A DNA stretch of 64,000 nt, from contig OY821517.1 of NCBI GenBank assembly GCA_963682025.1, forward strand, positions 106,072,972 to 106,136,971, written 5' to 3'. Below are positions 9,640 through 20,172 of the stretch, piece after piece. How positions within the stretch are numbered: position 1 is the stretch's first letter; each line of letters begins with the position of its first letter. The position numbers and the translations under genes are program-made. The notes beneath the pieces were generated by a model. The model was not told the origin of the DNA. It worked only from the letters and a program-made list of their open reading frames with translations, and searched no databases. The stretch comes from Cordilura impudica. Its lineage: Eukaryota > Arthropoda > Insecta > Diptera > Scathophagidae.

Positions 9640-10250
9640 CATCTAAATTTAATAGTTTATCCAATATATCTTTACTTTTTTCAACTGAGCCATTCAATTT
9701 GGAATGGATTTGTACAGATTTGATACATAAATCACGGTAATTTGTTTCCATTCAGCCTGTACCCTCTCCCACAACTCATTAATGCTCTTCGGGGCCTCTT
9801 CGTACTCTGCCAGCCGACGTTTTTAACAAGCCCACATAATTTCGATTGGGTTGAGATCAGAGCTCTGCGCTGGCCACTTTGACCCCAACCATCTGTGAAC
9901 TAAGCCATTCCTTGACGATTTTCGCTGAATGTTTGGGGTCGTTGTCATGATGGAAGATAACATATTCAAGTCTATCTGAAATTTGGGCGATAGCTAAAGG
10001 CAAATTCTCTTGCAAAATGCGAATATAGTTTTCCCTTCTCATTATACTATCGATCCGTATAAGTGGGCCTACACCATCTGGTTTTATACATCACCAAACC
10101 AAAAGAGAACCACCTCCGTGCTTTATAGTTTGAGTTACATATGCTGGGTTTGGTGTGGTCAATGGTTTGTCCAAATACCAAACTTTTCCATCTGATTGGT
10201 ATGGGTTGATTTTGGTCCTTTGGGCTGGGCTTGGTCCCATCTGCCTAAAA
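9640..10250 (-). pseudogene. Tc1-like transposase, 5'-truncated
   Basis: Read on the minus strand from about 10245: QSDGKVWYLDKPLTTPNPAY, VTQTIKHGGGSLLVW, a segment with GVGPLIRIDSIMRREN, then FHHDNDPKHSAKIVKEWL and, after a frameshift, QSSDLNPIEIMWACLKRRL. The last two hold the second Asp and the Glu of the Tc1/mariner DDE triad, about 34 residues apart. The N-terminal helix-turn-helix region and first Asp are missing. Frameshifts at about 9915 and 10080 make it dead. Termini are not seen. Confidence 0.85.
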
Positions 10251-10469
10251 TAATAGGCATATATTAAGTTATATGTCAAAAAATTTTTAAAAATAAACAC
10301 AATAATTTTAGACCACTTTACTGAATTTTTTTTCTTTAATTTTTCAATTTCCGTGCCGCCATATTTCAGGAACTTTTAAAGGTAGAGGTCCAAAATTTTA
10401 AATATTTTGAATATTCAAAGAGAGTACGCTTTAGTAATACTATATTCTTTATTTGTTATAAATAGAAGT

Positions 10470-11296
10470 AGGGGAAAGTGGTCGGTTGTCGGCACCCCGC
10501 TTTAGCTTTTCACAGAAATATCATATGGTCATTCTGACAAATATCAAATGCGGATTTTATTTGCACGTTCTTACTGCGCCGAATACCGAAGAAAACCGAA
10601 GCCCCGTGATTTGTTTTTACAATTAAAATATCTTTTAACGAGTGAAATTCAACTTTGAAGTATTATATTGGTGATTTTCTTGGTGTTTTAAAGTGAAGTA
10701 AATCGAAGAGGTAAGTGCATTGAATATTTGTGAAACAAACTCATCTATTTTGTGAGTCAACAATAAATGCCACGGACGTGTTCGCAAGCAAAAGTTTTTT
10801 TCACTTTTCAAAATGGCTGCTAATATCGGTTATCAGCACCCCTTTTTTGTGACAAATGGTGAAATATCACCAGGGATGTAAATGAAATTAATTTGTTGTG
10901 TTGTTTTTAAGAAATTTTTCGATATTTTTAGCCAGGTTACCCCCAAAACAAAGAAGATTGATTGTGATGCCATGATTAAAGCAATCGAATGATTTTTGGT
11001 GGAAAAGCTTAAAATAAAATCGACTGCAGCGTACTCGATCCTGATGACGATTATTGTGAAAAGTGCCATTGATTGTCATTAAAATAAATAAATTTCAAAT
11101 TTTTGTAAATGGCAAAAAAAAAAGGTTTACTAAACTGTTGGTATATACCAATGGACAGAATAAACTCAATTCCTTCACCAGTTATTAGCTAAAGTTTGTA
11201 GCTTTCCATTGGTATGCATGTGTCCACATATTGTGCAATTGGACAAAAGTTATGAGCCAAAAACAAAAGGGTGCCGACAACCGACCACTTTCCCCT
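10470..11296. mobile_element. TIR element with 27-bp ends
   Basis: The left end AGGGGAAAGTGGTCGGTTGT (continuing CGGCACCC) is matched exactly in reverse complement at 11270-11296. Length 827 bp. No clear target duplication. The interior has short frames in both directions with no recognised domain; a plus-strand stretch near 10930-11080 (VTPKTKKIDCDAMIKAIE, then STAAYSILMTIIVKSAID) could be a trace of coding sequence. Superfamily unassigned. Confidence 0.75.
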
Positions 11297-12202
11297 CCCT
11301 ACCTATATGGAATATTGCCGAGTGTGTTCTGCATAAAATTATTTAGAAAATCCGCCGAAAGGCCAGAGATAAATTTATTCAAATTTCCAAGAAAATTTAA
11401 AATAAGTCCTATGAAATCGAGGGAATTTCTGTATCCATCGATGTATACAGAAATTAAAAAATCTTGTAAAATAAAAATCGTTCCAAAAAAACTTCCACAT
11501 AAATCGAGGGTTAGGTGTACCAATATATGAACTTTTCAATTGCACCTACATTTTTCATACTTTATATTCGACTTAGTGTAAAAGATTTTCGAAGAAACAC
11601 TATTTCAAAAGTTATTTCAAAGTTCCGATCACGCCATCGCTAGTGGCAAACTTTTAGGATTCATCCAATAAAAGTAAAGATATCTTCAAAAGGATTACTT
11701 ATTTTGTTTATAGAGATAATAAGGCTAAATGAAAACTTAATAATATTTTAATGTGTTGAAAACAAAGTATCTAATTGAGTTTCCGCCACTCTATGACGAA
11801 AAGTAAACAAACTTATAATGAATTACAAGCGCAACCAAGTACCCAAAAATTTTAAAAATATTTTAATTCAATAACTAATTTCTGACTCAATTATTTTAAA
11901 TAAAGTTGGAAAAATCGCCAAAAATTAAACACGAAAGCAAAACAAAGTAAATAAGATAAGTAACTACATAAATTAATTCGAAAAAATAAGTAAACTTAAC
12001 ATGCGAATTAGTTTGCAAGGCAAGTTTTTGTTTTCGTACCCTTTTCATGCAATTTAATTTAAAGTAAAATTGCCATTAAAGAATTTCGGTTGTATGAATA
12101 GTACCTGTTTTAAACCAAACAGAATATACTTAGAAATGTTTACTGACATAAAGAAAAAACCAGTGGCACCCCAATGTTCATTACACAACTAAAATATATA
12201 AA
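11297..12202. other. AT-rich, nothing recognised
   Basis: No motif, termini or convincing frame. The two overlapping opposite-strand frames at 11231-11530 have no recognisable domain and overlap the end of the preceding element. Confidence 0.5.
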
Positions 12203-12872
12203 CGGTGTCCCAAAATTCACGCAAGATTTTAATTAAACAGCAAACACAGTTTTTTTTTTCTTTACATTGTTATTACTTCATTGAATCATAAGGTACACAT
12301 GATAGAGTTATGTACGGAGTAACACATCGAGCAAATGGCTTCCACGGCTTTGCTGCCACATATCACTCTTTTGTCGAAGATTTTCCATGACCATTTTGCA
12401 TAAATGTGACTAAATTTTATTGAATCGTTTTACGTGCTTTTTGGCATGTGGCACCGTCTTGTTAAAACAACATGTCGTCGACATCAATATCATCCAATTT
12501 AGGCAGAAAAAACTCAGTTATAACGTCGCGATAACGAGCATCAATAACAGTCACTGCTTGACCAGCCACATTTTCGATATTGAAATTTGAACGGATTGTT
12601 TTAGGATCTGTGCTTAGCATCAGGTGACTGAAATTTTCAATTACTCTCTTCATAGTTGACGAAGTGTGATCAATATTCAGACTTTATTTTGTACGAAACT
12701 TTGCAACTAAAACCGCCAAAATTTCATTATTTTTGAAACATTGTTAAACAATTAAAACGCTTTTATATCGTATAATGCTCCATTTTTATTAACCCTAAAC
12801 AGTCTTTTTGCTTTGGGTGCCAACACTATACTGCACAAATTCATATCTAGCATAAATTTTGGCCCACCCTTT
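12203..12872 (-). mobile_element. Internally deleted mariner-family element
   Basis: The ends are imperfect inverted repeats: GGTGTCCCAAAATTCACGCA on the left and GGTGGGCCAAAATTTATGCT (reverse complement) on the right. On the minus strand at 12462-12653 is a transposase piece: NVAGQAVTVIDARYRDVITE followed by FFLPKLDDIDVDDMLF. This is the segment just before the second catalytic Asp (FQQDGA) in a common insect mariner/IS630 family. It then jumps to MKRVIENFSHLM sequence, which belongs to the C-terminal end, placed upstream in this frame, so the order is scrambled by deletion. Non-functional. Confidence 0.65.
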
Positions 12873-13059
12873 ATGTGTGTTGTTTTAACAAAAAAACAAA
12901 CAAAAAATGTGTCCATAATGATACACTTTTCTCCCAAAAATAAACGTGTTTAAAAAAGCTAAGAATTTCGTTAAAAATTTCTGACCAAAAGAATGCAAAC
13001 AGAAATAAAACCAGTTTTCATAAAGACTTCTATTTATTGCGTATTCGATGTGAAATGTC

Positions 13060-13245
13060 ATGATGAAATTTTTGAGTGACGAGGAGCGTATTAAGATATA
13101 ACAGAGTTATAAAAGCCGTATATGGGCCATTTACAGGCTTTAACTAAGGCGTTAAGCCATGCTAACACACTCATCCGCAGATATATGAACATCAATTAAT
13201 AAGAAGTCCTACATTAAGCTGAATAAGGATGAGTGGTGCAATGCA
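13060..13245 (+). pseudogene. Possible Tc1-type transposase N-terminal trace
   Basis: The plus strand reads KFLSDEERIKI, then after a stop QSYKSRIWAIYRL and later TSINKKSYIKLN. This resembles the helix-turn-helix start of Tc1/Minos-like transposases (LT-x-x-E-R-x-x-I ... N-R-S). Stops are frequent. It is short and the assignment is tentative. Confidence 0.35.
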
Positions 13246-13289
13246 AGCCACATCTACGAAGGCGGCCCAGAACAGTCCCATCTGACAAA

Positions 13290-13960
13290 AAAAAAAAAAA
13301 ACACAACAAATTTGGGAAAAATTTTCTTTATTTCACAACATAATCTCCTTTTAGCTCGATATTCTTTCCCCAGCTATATTTAATAGCTTCGATACCCTAT
13401 TTATAGTAACAACTGCTTAGTTCCTTAAAAACGAATCGACGCAAATATTTGGCTTTATTGCGGTGAAACATCGTAAAATACCATTGAAACATCTTCACTA
13501 CGCTGCACCGTAAGCATAAGCGGCACCCACCTTACGGACAGCTATCTCATCTCCAATTTTTGATCAGTATGCAATGTATAGCACTTTTTGAAATGCATAT
13601 CATTTCTACTAGCTCACACAGCTTCAGACGACGACCCATTACCATTTTGTGGATTTTCTGAATCGATTCTGGCTTGACCATCTCAATTGGTCGATCACTA
13701 CGGTGTTCGTCTTGACAGCCTCGTTTAAACTTCGCCACTAAATATTTTATAGTGGTAAACGAAGGAGCAGATACCCCCAGAGTAGAATCTAGCATGACTT
13801 TAATAATGGCTGGAGTGAGATCTTTGAAATGATAGTAATGAATTTAACTTTTTTCCATGTTTACAAATTCACTGGGATCGTTTTTTTTTTTTTTTCTTAT
13901 GGCTCCAAAAGGTTGCCACTTTTCACCAACCTAATTTTTTTTGAAACTACTGCGAATACC
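13290..13960 (-). pseudogene. mariner transposase relic, catalytic core deleted
   Basis: Minus strand. At 13795-13547 the N-terminal DNA-binding region reads GVSAPSFTTIKYLVAKFKRG, then DEHRSDRPIEMVKPESIQKI and KLCELVEMICISKSAIHCIL, a standard mariner paired helix-turn-helix with the W-V-x-x-F-K-R-G and D-x-x-R-x-G-R-P blocks. At about 13410-13335 the C-terminal end reads GIEAIKYSWGKNIELKGDYV and stops at 13335-13337. The DDD catalytic region that should lie between is missing, leaving about 140 bp. An A-run at 13288-13302 and a T-run at 13879-13894 mark the two sides. Confidence 0.8.
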
Positions 13961-14008
13961 TATGCGTGAGGTCGGGTTGTTCTGGGACCACCCTCATACG
14001 AGGTCTTT

Positions 14009-15345
14009 AGAGACATGGGCATGAATATTCAGTGTGATGTCAGTTCGAATACACACATTCTTCTATTGTCCAAAGAAACTTTCAAATGCCTAGGTTTCCT
14101 CAATTGGTATAAGAAATACTTCACCCCATCTGATCTCCTTACTATTTATACCACCTACTTATATCCGACCAAAAATGGAATACAACTCCTATATATGGGC
14201 AGGGGCTTCACAGTTTATTTTTAAAGCTTCTAGACCGTGTGTAAAGGAGGGCGTTTATGCTTATCAATGACAGTAGGGTAACCAACTCTATTAACTCATG
14301 TGAGCATCATCGGAATGTTGGTTGTGTTACATTGTTATAGATATTACAATGGAATAAGACACATTAGAAAAAGCTGCGAGTGCTATGAAAACAGTTTAAT
14401 AATGGCACCCTATTATGTCAATGATGATTATATAACTGCAACGTTACGGAACGGCTACATACCACCTGAGGCCTTCGTATATCGGGATAGAAAAGGTTTT
14501 ATACAAAACGGAAATGGCGTCCCTATACTTTTTCATATTTATAGAAGGGCCAATATAAAAGCTATCACTAACAATCAACTTACAGTTGAAAACAAAAGAT
14601 TTGATACCAGCATTTTTCGTGGCGATAAGAATATCCTACCAAACATAAATGTTAGTAAATACTGGTGGCTAAATTAGGTACCGGAATTTCTTCTTCTTTT
14701 TTTTTTTTGTTTTTAATTCTTGACTATTTCTTTTATCGTATTCGCTAAAAAAAGTGAAGTTTTTGAAAAATTTTCTTTACATTGAAATTATCATTAATAC
14801 AGACAGATAATACTATGTATATAATTTGTATAAAAATCATAATTAGTTTTAAAAATTGTATATAATGTATATATCTTTTATGCATTTATGAAATATACTA
14901 GAGAGCTCGATTATGGGACAGTGTATAGTAACAAGTTATATAAACTCTTGTTTTGTTTATTTCTAGTTCAACTATAATAAAAATTTTGTTAAAATAAACG
15001 TTTAAAAAAAAAAAATAAAATAAAATGGAATAAGTGAGCCTAGAGCCCATGTTTTTCTACGCCTCACTCGCTCCTCGAGGAGATTACATCCATTTGCAAT
15101 CTACTGTTTAGTGGATCGGATAACGCATTATCGCGAAAAATTTTTCATTAGCCTCACAAGCCATATATGTGGAATAAACTACCCGCTGAGGTCTTTCCTG
15201 CCCCTTACAATATAGATTTAAGCCAAACATCCACAAATAATAAACCCTCTTTCGTCCTACCCATAACATATGTTTCTGATATCAGCACAGTACACCACAT
15301 GTGTAGGAGACATCCCCTGAGTGTTGATGTATACAAAAAAAAAAA
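14009..15345 (+). pseudogene. LINE reverse transcriptase C-terminal region, split
   Basis: Segment 14009-14358 encodes LSKETFKCLGFLNWYKKYFT, PSDLLTIYTTYLYP, an EYNSYIWAGAS block and VTNSINS-x-EHHRNVGCVTLL, the well-known region behind the RT domain in one insect LINE clade. Segment 15024-15345 continues with SEPRAHVFLRL, HPFAIYCLVDRI and WNKLPAEVFPAPYNI. With the retrocopy at 14359-15023 removed, the frame reads YRYYNGISEPRAHV without interruption. Several frameshifts elsewhere (near 14175) and one stop at 14336 show decay. The A-rich run at 15337-15349 may be its 3' tail. Confidence 0.85.
14359..15023 (+). pseudogene. Processed mRNA retrocopy, unidentified gene
   Basis: A 665-bp insert flanked by AATGGAATAAG (14348-14358 and 15024-15034). 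It ends with AATAAA at 14993-14998 and an A-rich tail from about 15004, so it looks like a reverse-transcribed mRNA placed by LINE machinery. A frame runs through the insert from its start to TAG at 14675-14677; the first ATG inside is 14402, giving about 91 residues starting MAPYYVNDDYITATLRNGYI and ending VSKYWWLN. I do not recognise it: no signal peptide, membrane segment or known motif. The frame is uninterrupted and the 3' UTR is about 330 bp. It is probably 5'-truncated. Intron loss cannot be shown without the parent gene. Confidence 0.65.
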
Positions 15346-15383
15346 AAGCAGATAGTTTACTTTTTGAAATATTTTGTTTACAG

Positions 15384-15485
15384 TTGTTATAAATATTGCA
15401 ATAAGTCCAGATGTTAATGTAAATGCAAAGCCCAGGTGGAAGGTATCAAAGATTTTGTATAGCTGATTTTAACACTCTTACCTAT
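15384..15485 (-). repeat. Fragment of second DINE-like family
   Basis: It matches the right part of the element at 49963-50415 (AAGTCCAGATGTTAATGTAA ... CCAGGTGGAAGGTATCAAAG ... TAACACTCTTACC). Only about 100 bp remain. Confidence 0.7.
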
Positions 15486-15574
15486 TGTTGATTCATTAGT
15501 GCGTATGTATGGTTATACTCCACTTGTCAAATGTCCAAATTATGTGATTTAAAGCCGGCTTGGCGCCGCCACCG

Positions 15575-15613
15575 CACAGTGGCGCCCTTAGAGCAAATGA
15601 GGTTGCAAAAATC
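15575..15613 (+). other. Recombination-signal-like heptamer-23-nonamer
   Basis: CACAGTG at 15575-15581, exactly 23 bases, then GCAAAAATC at 15605-15613 (7 of 9 to ACAAAAACC). Such an arrangement is the form of a RAG 23-RSS and of some Transib ends. No partner end or transposase is adjacent, and chance is a serious alternative in AT-rich DNA. Confidence 0.25.
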
Positions 15614-15811
15614 AAAAATTTCATGTGCTCTTACGATATTTTGAATTAACTCATCTTATAGGGAATTGTGCAAATATTACAAATTTGCAAACTTCAACAA
15701 AATCAGATTTTTAGTTTAGGTGATATAACCCTTCAAATTTGACCGAGTTTCAGTTTAAACAAAAACACAATGTTTAGGCAATTTGGTCCAGTCGCAGGTA
15801 GAATATAAAAA

Positions 15812-16540
15812 AAAAAGTAAGAAATTATAGTCGGTCTAGAACGACTATACGATACCCTATACCATGATTTAGAGACCCTATCTCTTCAATATAGAAAATA
15901 AGCATAAACCAAATTTGAGTAGCATTGTTATTAATTTTTTTGGCTGCAGATATGAAAAAGTACATATCGGATGCTATATTTATGTGAGGATTATGTCGAA
16001 ATATGGACCGATCCTGACCATATTTGGAAAAGTCACTTTTATTTTGCAAAAATATATACAAACTAAATTTGAGAAAAATCTGTGCAATATTTATGTTTTT
16101 GGATAGATTTAAGTGAAGATCGGAGAGCAGCTCTATATGGGGCCTATGACCCAGAATTGTCCTGTAGGGTTTATTTTTTGACTACTGACTAATGGGTGTA
16201 ATAAACACATACAAGCCCAATTTGACTGAGATCTATATGATAATTTGGATCTTATGGCAATTTATGTCGATTGTATAGGGGTCATTTGTATGGGGACTAG
16301 GTCTGAACATGAACCGATTTTCACCAGTTTCAATAGCGTTCGTGCTATGGCCGATAGAAGCTTAAATACCAAGTTTCATATGTTAATAATTGCGACCTGT
16401 AGTTTGATTACACGGTTTACATGGACACACAGACGGACAGACGGACGGAAGAACGAACAGACATCGCTAAATCTGTATAAAAAAAGATGGGTCTACGTTA
16501 AATATATTTCGTAGTTACAAACATTAGCACAAAGTCATTA
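15812..16540 (+). mobile_element. DINE-like element A, plus, 3'-truncated
   Basis: Member of the main repeat family of the window (full length about 785 bp). Family structure: start ACAAGTAAGAAAATTATAG; a palindrome of the type AGTCGGTCTAGACCGACT, followed by a GATACCCTATACC box; about 600 bp conserved interior; a (GGAC)n microsatellite; and a 3' hairpin built from TATACCC and GGGTATA arms around ACCACATAGTGGT. In this copy the palindrome is mutated (GTCTAGAACGAC), the microsatellite is short, and the 3' hairpin is absent. Similarity to Drosophila DINE-1/INE-1 Helentron-associated elements is by architecture only. Non-coding. Confidence 0.85.
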
Positions 16541-16972
16541 CTTCAACTTAATGACTCGTTTTCTCCACAAAGATTATATTACCCTTAAAAATTCAACCAA
16601 AAACTTCTATAAAATACAACGTCAAAGAAATGTTTGCTATCTACCTTGTCCAATATGGAATGTAAATTCATTGAATTTGAATTATGGTTAAGTTTTTTCA
16701 CATTCAATTATGAACGATTTCGAAAAATTTTTAATTTTTTAAAATATTAAAAAATTTAATATTTTCAATTATGGATTGTTAAAACTGGCATAAATTAATT
16801 TACAGAAATACAATATTAACTTTCGAGGATTTTTTTCTGTGTGTCTTCCATAACATTGTGTATTCGCTTGGTTTTTATTTTCATTATAAACACAGACCAG
16901 ATGTTCCACTGTATTTAATATGAGAATGACTTAGAATATTTGATGTCTATTTCATGTCAACCTTACATATAG

Positions 16973-17776
16973 TTATACCCTATACCAATATGTGGTTTGG
17001 CTTTGTGCTGCTGTTTGTAACTACTAAAAATATTTGACCTAGACCCATCTTTAATTATACCGATCGAATCAGAATTACTATCTTATCAGAATCACTATCT
17101 GATTCGATTTAACGATGTCCGTCCGTCCGTCTGTGTGTCCATGTAAAGCTTGTAATCAAACTGCAGGTCGCAAATATGAATATATTTTGATGAAAATTGG
17201 TATGTAAGCTTCTATCGGCCATTGGATGAACGCTATTGAAATTGGTGAGAATCGGTCCATGTTCAGACCTAGCCCCCATACAAATGACCCCTATGAAATC
17301 GACTTAAATTGCCATAAGATCCAAATTATCATATATCTCTTAGTCAAATTGGGTTTGTATGTGTTTATTACATCCATTAATCAGTAGTCCAAAAATGTTC
17401 CCTATGAGACAACTCTTAGTCATAGGCCCCATATAGAGCTGCTTCCCGATCTTCACTTAAATCTATCAAATAACAAAAATATTGCACTGATTCTTCTCAA
17501 ATATTGTTTGTATATATTTTTGCAAAATAGAAGAGACTTTACCAAACATGGTCAGGATCGGTCCATTTTTGGGCCAATTCCCCATATGGATATAGCATCC
17601 GATATGAACTTTTTCATATCTGCAGCCAAAAAAAAATTAATAAAAATCCCACTCAAATTTGGTTTATGCTTATTTTCTATTTCCAGTTAGTTGGGCCCCT
17701 GAGAGATAGGGTCTCTAAACGCATGATATAGGGTATCGTATAGTCGGTCTAGACCGACTATAATTTTCCTACTTGT
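16973..17776 (-). mobile_element. DINE-like element B, minus
   Basis: Full-length copy facing copy A. The 3' hairpin is partly eroded (ATACCAATATGTGG). Both the CGGTCTAGACCG palindrome (17743-17760) and the ACTTGT end are present. GGAC microsatellite (as GTCC) at 17118-17130 is short. Confidence 0.85.
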
Positions 17777-18965
17777 TTTTAATTGTAAAATGCATTAAGA
17801 ACTGGAACATTTAATAGTTATATAACGAGTTAATGCTACTAATATTAAAGTTCTTATTTTTACACTCACAAAAATACACCTTGTAAATTTGTTATATATA
17901 TGTGACCGTTATTATAAAACTTAGACTCTCAATATCAACTTTTTACATCTGTTTATTTCGTATATGAATTGATGATTGCAAAAAAATTTTCCTAGCAGAG
18001 TGAGGGTGTGCAAGTTCATCCACTATAAGTAAATGCGATTCTTTTTTGCTTTATTTAACTGTTTTCTGGTATAATTATAAACTAAAAGCAAAATATTAAC
18101 CACGTGCTCAATTAACGAATTTGCAAAAGGCCAACAAATCTTTTAACATCAACTGCCGAGAGTATTTTTTCATAGCAAATGATGATTTACAACATAGTAC
18201 TACGAAAATTCTTTGAGAGTAACTTAATTGTATACCAAAAAGTTTATTAAAACAAAATACTGAGAAAAAAAAATGTTATCTACCTGTTAATATGACTCGA
18301 TTCTGTGGTACTTAAAATTCGTATCTTTTTACTTTTCACATTTGGATTGTTAATTTCATAAATTATGCTTTATTGTCATGCAACAATTAAAATTAACATT
18401 TCATAAATTCAAAAAACAAAGCAGTCGAATATCAGTTGAATCGCAATTGCTAAAAATTCAGCTTGAAACTAATTGCATATTTATGAAACTAAATTTATTT
18501 GCAAAAAAAAAAAAAAAAAAAAGGAACAGGAAGATAAAGAAGAACTAGAAAATATGGTAGCTATTCAGTTGTTTTATAAAAAATAAATACTTTTAAAACT
18601 ACACCACCTACACAACAATCCACAGAATACAAATTAGACGATTATCATTGTTAATTATTCTTCAGACATGATAAAAATGTTTTAAATATCCATGTAGATC
18701 CAATTTCAAAGGACGCCGTTTAAATGTGAATATCGTTTAAAAGCGAGAAATGGAATACAAGTAAAAAGCAAAATAATGCTGCCCTTCACAAACCGATCAC
18801 ATGGAATTGCAACAGCATATGAATTGATATTGTTTGATGTTCTGCCGCCCAACTAAAAATTAATCATTACTAAGGAAAATATCTTGGCGCGAAATCACTT
18901 GTAATTGCAGTTGCCCAAATAAAACTATTTCCATTATTAATCCAATTTGTATTATCAGCTTTGCC
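17777..18965. other. AT-rich, nothing recognised
   Basis: About 1.2 kb with no coding motif, TIR or repeat found elsewhere. A-run at 18504-18522. Confidence 0.55.
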
Positions 18966-19820
18966 AGATTATAAGATAAAAATAATCTAACCAATAAAAA
19001 CAAAGTTTTTATTCCTTTCTTTCTTAAATTTGCGTGACTATCTTAAAGTAATCCTTGGTCACAACATGTCTATGGACCAAGTTTCAGATTGACTGGATGA
19101 GTGGAAATAGGGATTAAATCACTTCGTGATTGGGCGTGATCATGCGTGACTATCTTTAAGATAATATTTGGTGACAACAAGTCTGTGGACCAAGTTTCAG
19201 ATTGATTGGATGAGGGGAAATGGGGTTTAAATCACTCCGTGATTGGGCGTACTATGCGTGATTGTGTGTGACTATCTTAATATTAATCTTTGGCCAGAAC
19301 AAGTGTATGGACAAAGATTCAGATCGATCCGATGAGGGGAAGTGAGGTTTTAATCTCTCCATGACTGTGCGTCACTGGTCGTGACTATGTCAAAGTTAAT
19401 TTTTGTTCACGGCATGACTATGCGTGACTGTGTGTGACTATCTTAAAATTAATCTTTGGCCAAAACAAGTCTATGGACAAAGTTTCAGATCGATCAGATG
19501 AGGGGATGTGAGGTTTAAATCTCTCCGTGTCTGTGCGTGAATATGCATGAATGTTCGTGACTATGTCAAAATTAATCTTTTTTCACGGCAAGTCTATCAA
19601 CCAAGTTTCAGATCGATCGGATAAGGGGAAATGGATTTTAAAGCACTCCGTGACAGTGCGTGACTATGCGCGATTGTGTGTGACTACCCCAAAATTAATC
19701 TATAGTCACAGCGAGACTATAGACCAAGTTTCAGATCAATTGGATGAGGGGGAATGGGGTTGCCCCATGGCAGACAGACAGACAAAAAGAGAGTATGAGT
19801 TAAAAGAAATAGTTTAAAAA
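18966..19820 (+). repeat. GTGACT tandem-repeat element, long copy
   Basis: Same head (AATAATCTAACC with the ATAAAAAC-AAA-GTTTTTAT hairpin) and tail (CAGACAGACAGAC, GAGAGTATGAGTTAAAAGAA) as the element at 790-1245, but with about six units of 110-145 bp. Units contain GTGACTATCTTAAA, TTGGTCACAACA, GTCTATGGACCAAGTTTCAG and GATCGATCGGATGAGGGGAA. The closing short CAGA run and the subterminal hairpin recall DINE/HINE architecture. The open frame 19551-19817 is the repeat read through. Confidence 0.8.
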
Positions 19821-20172
19821 GGCTAAAATTATGCTGAGATGATATGATTATATACCGATAAGAATTATCTTGTATTGAACTTAAATGTCAGTTGATACCC
19901 TGTGATACTACTTTGAAGTTGTGTTTTAAATGTTGTGTGTAATTAGATGTTATTTTAAATTGAAAGTTTTTGTTTATATGTAATGAATATTTTTAATTTA
20001 ATGTAAAGACAAACCCATATTACTACGACCTTTGATAAAGTCAACATTAAATTAACGAAACGTCAGGCAAAATGGAATAAACGGTTCTTTTATTTACATT
20101 AGAAACGTTAGGCCTAATTAGCTTAAATAAAATATAAATATATAATTTTTTGAACTTGGCCAAAAAAAAATA
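19821..20172. other. AT-rich, nothing recognised
   Basis: No features seen. Confidence 0.55.

Noticed and set aside
15825..17690. Recurrent 60-90-codon frames on both strands in DINE-like copies (e.g. a MYIFLQN... and a MDLMAIYVDFI... type)
   Set aside because: They recur in every copy only because the repeat recurs; both strands are open at once, and substitutions do not favour silent sites by eye.
19551..19817. 88-codon plus frame
   Set aside because: Made of GTGACT tandem units; no domain.
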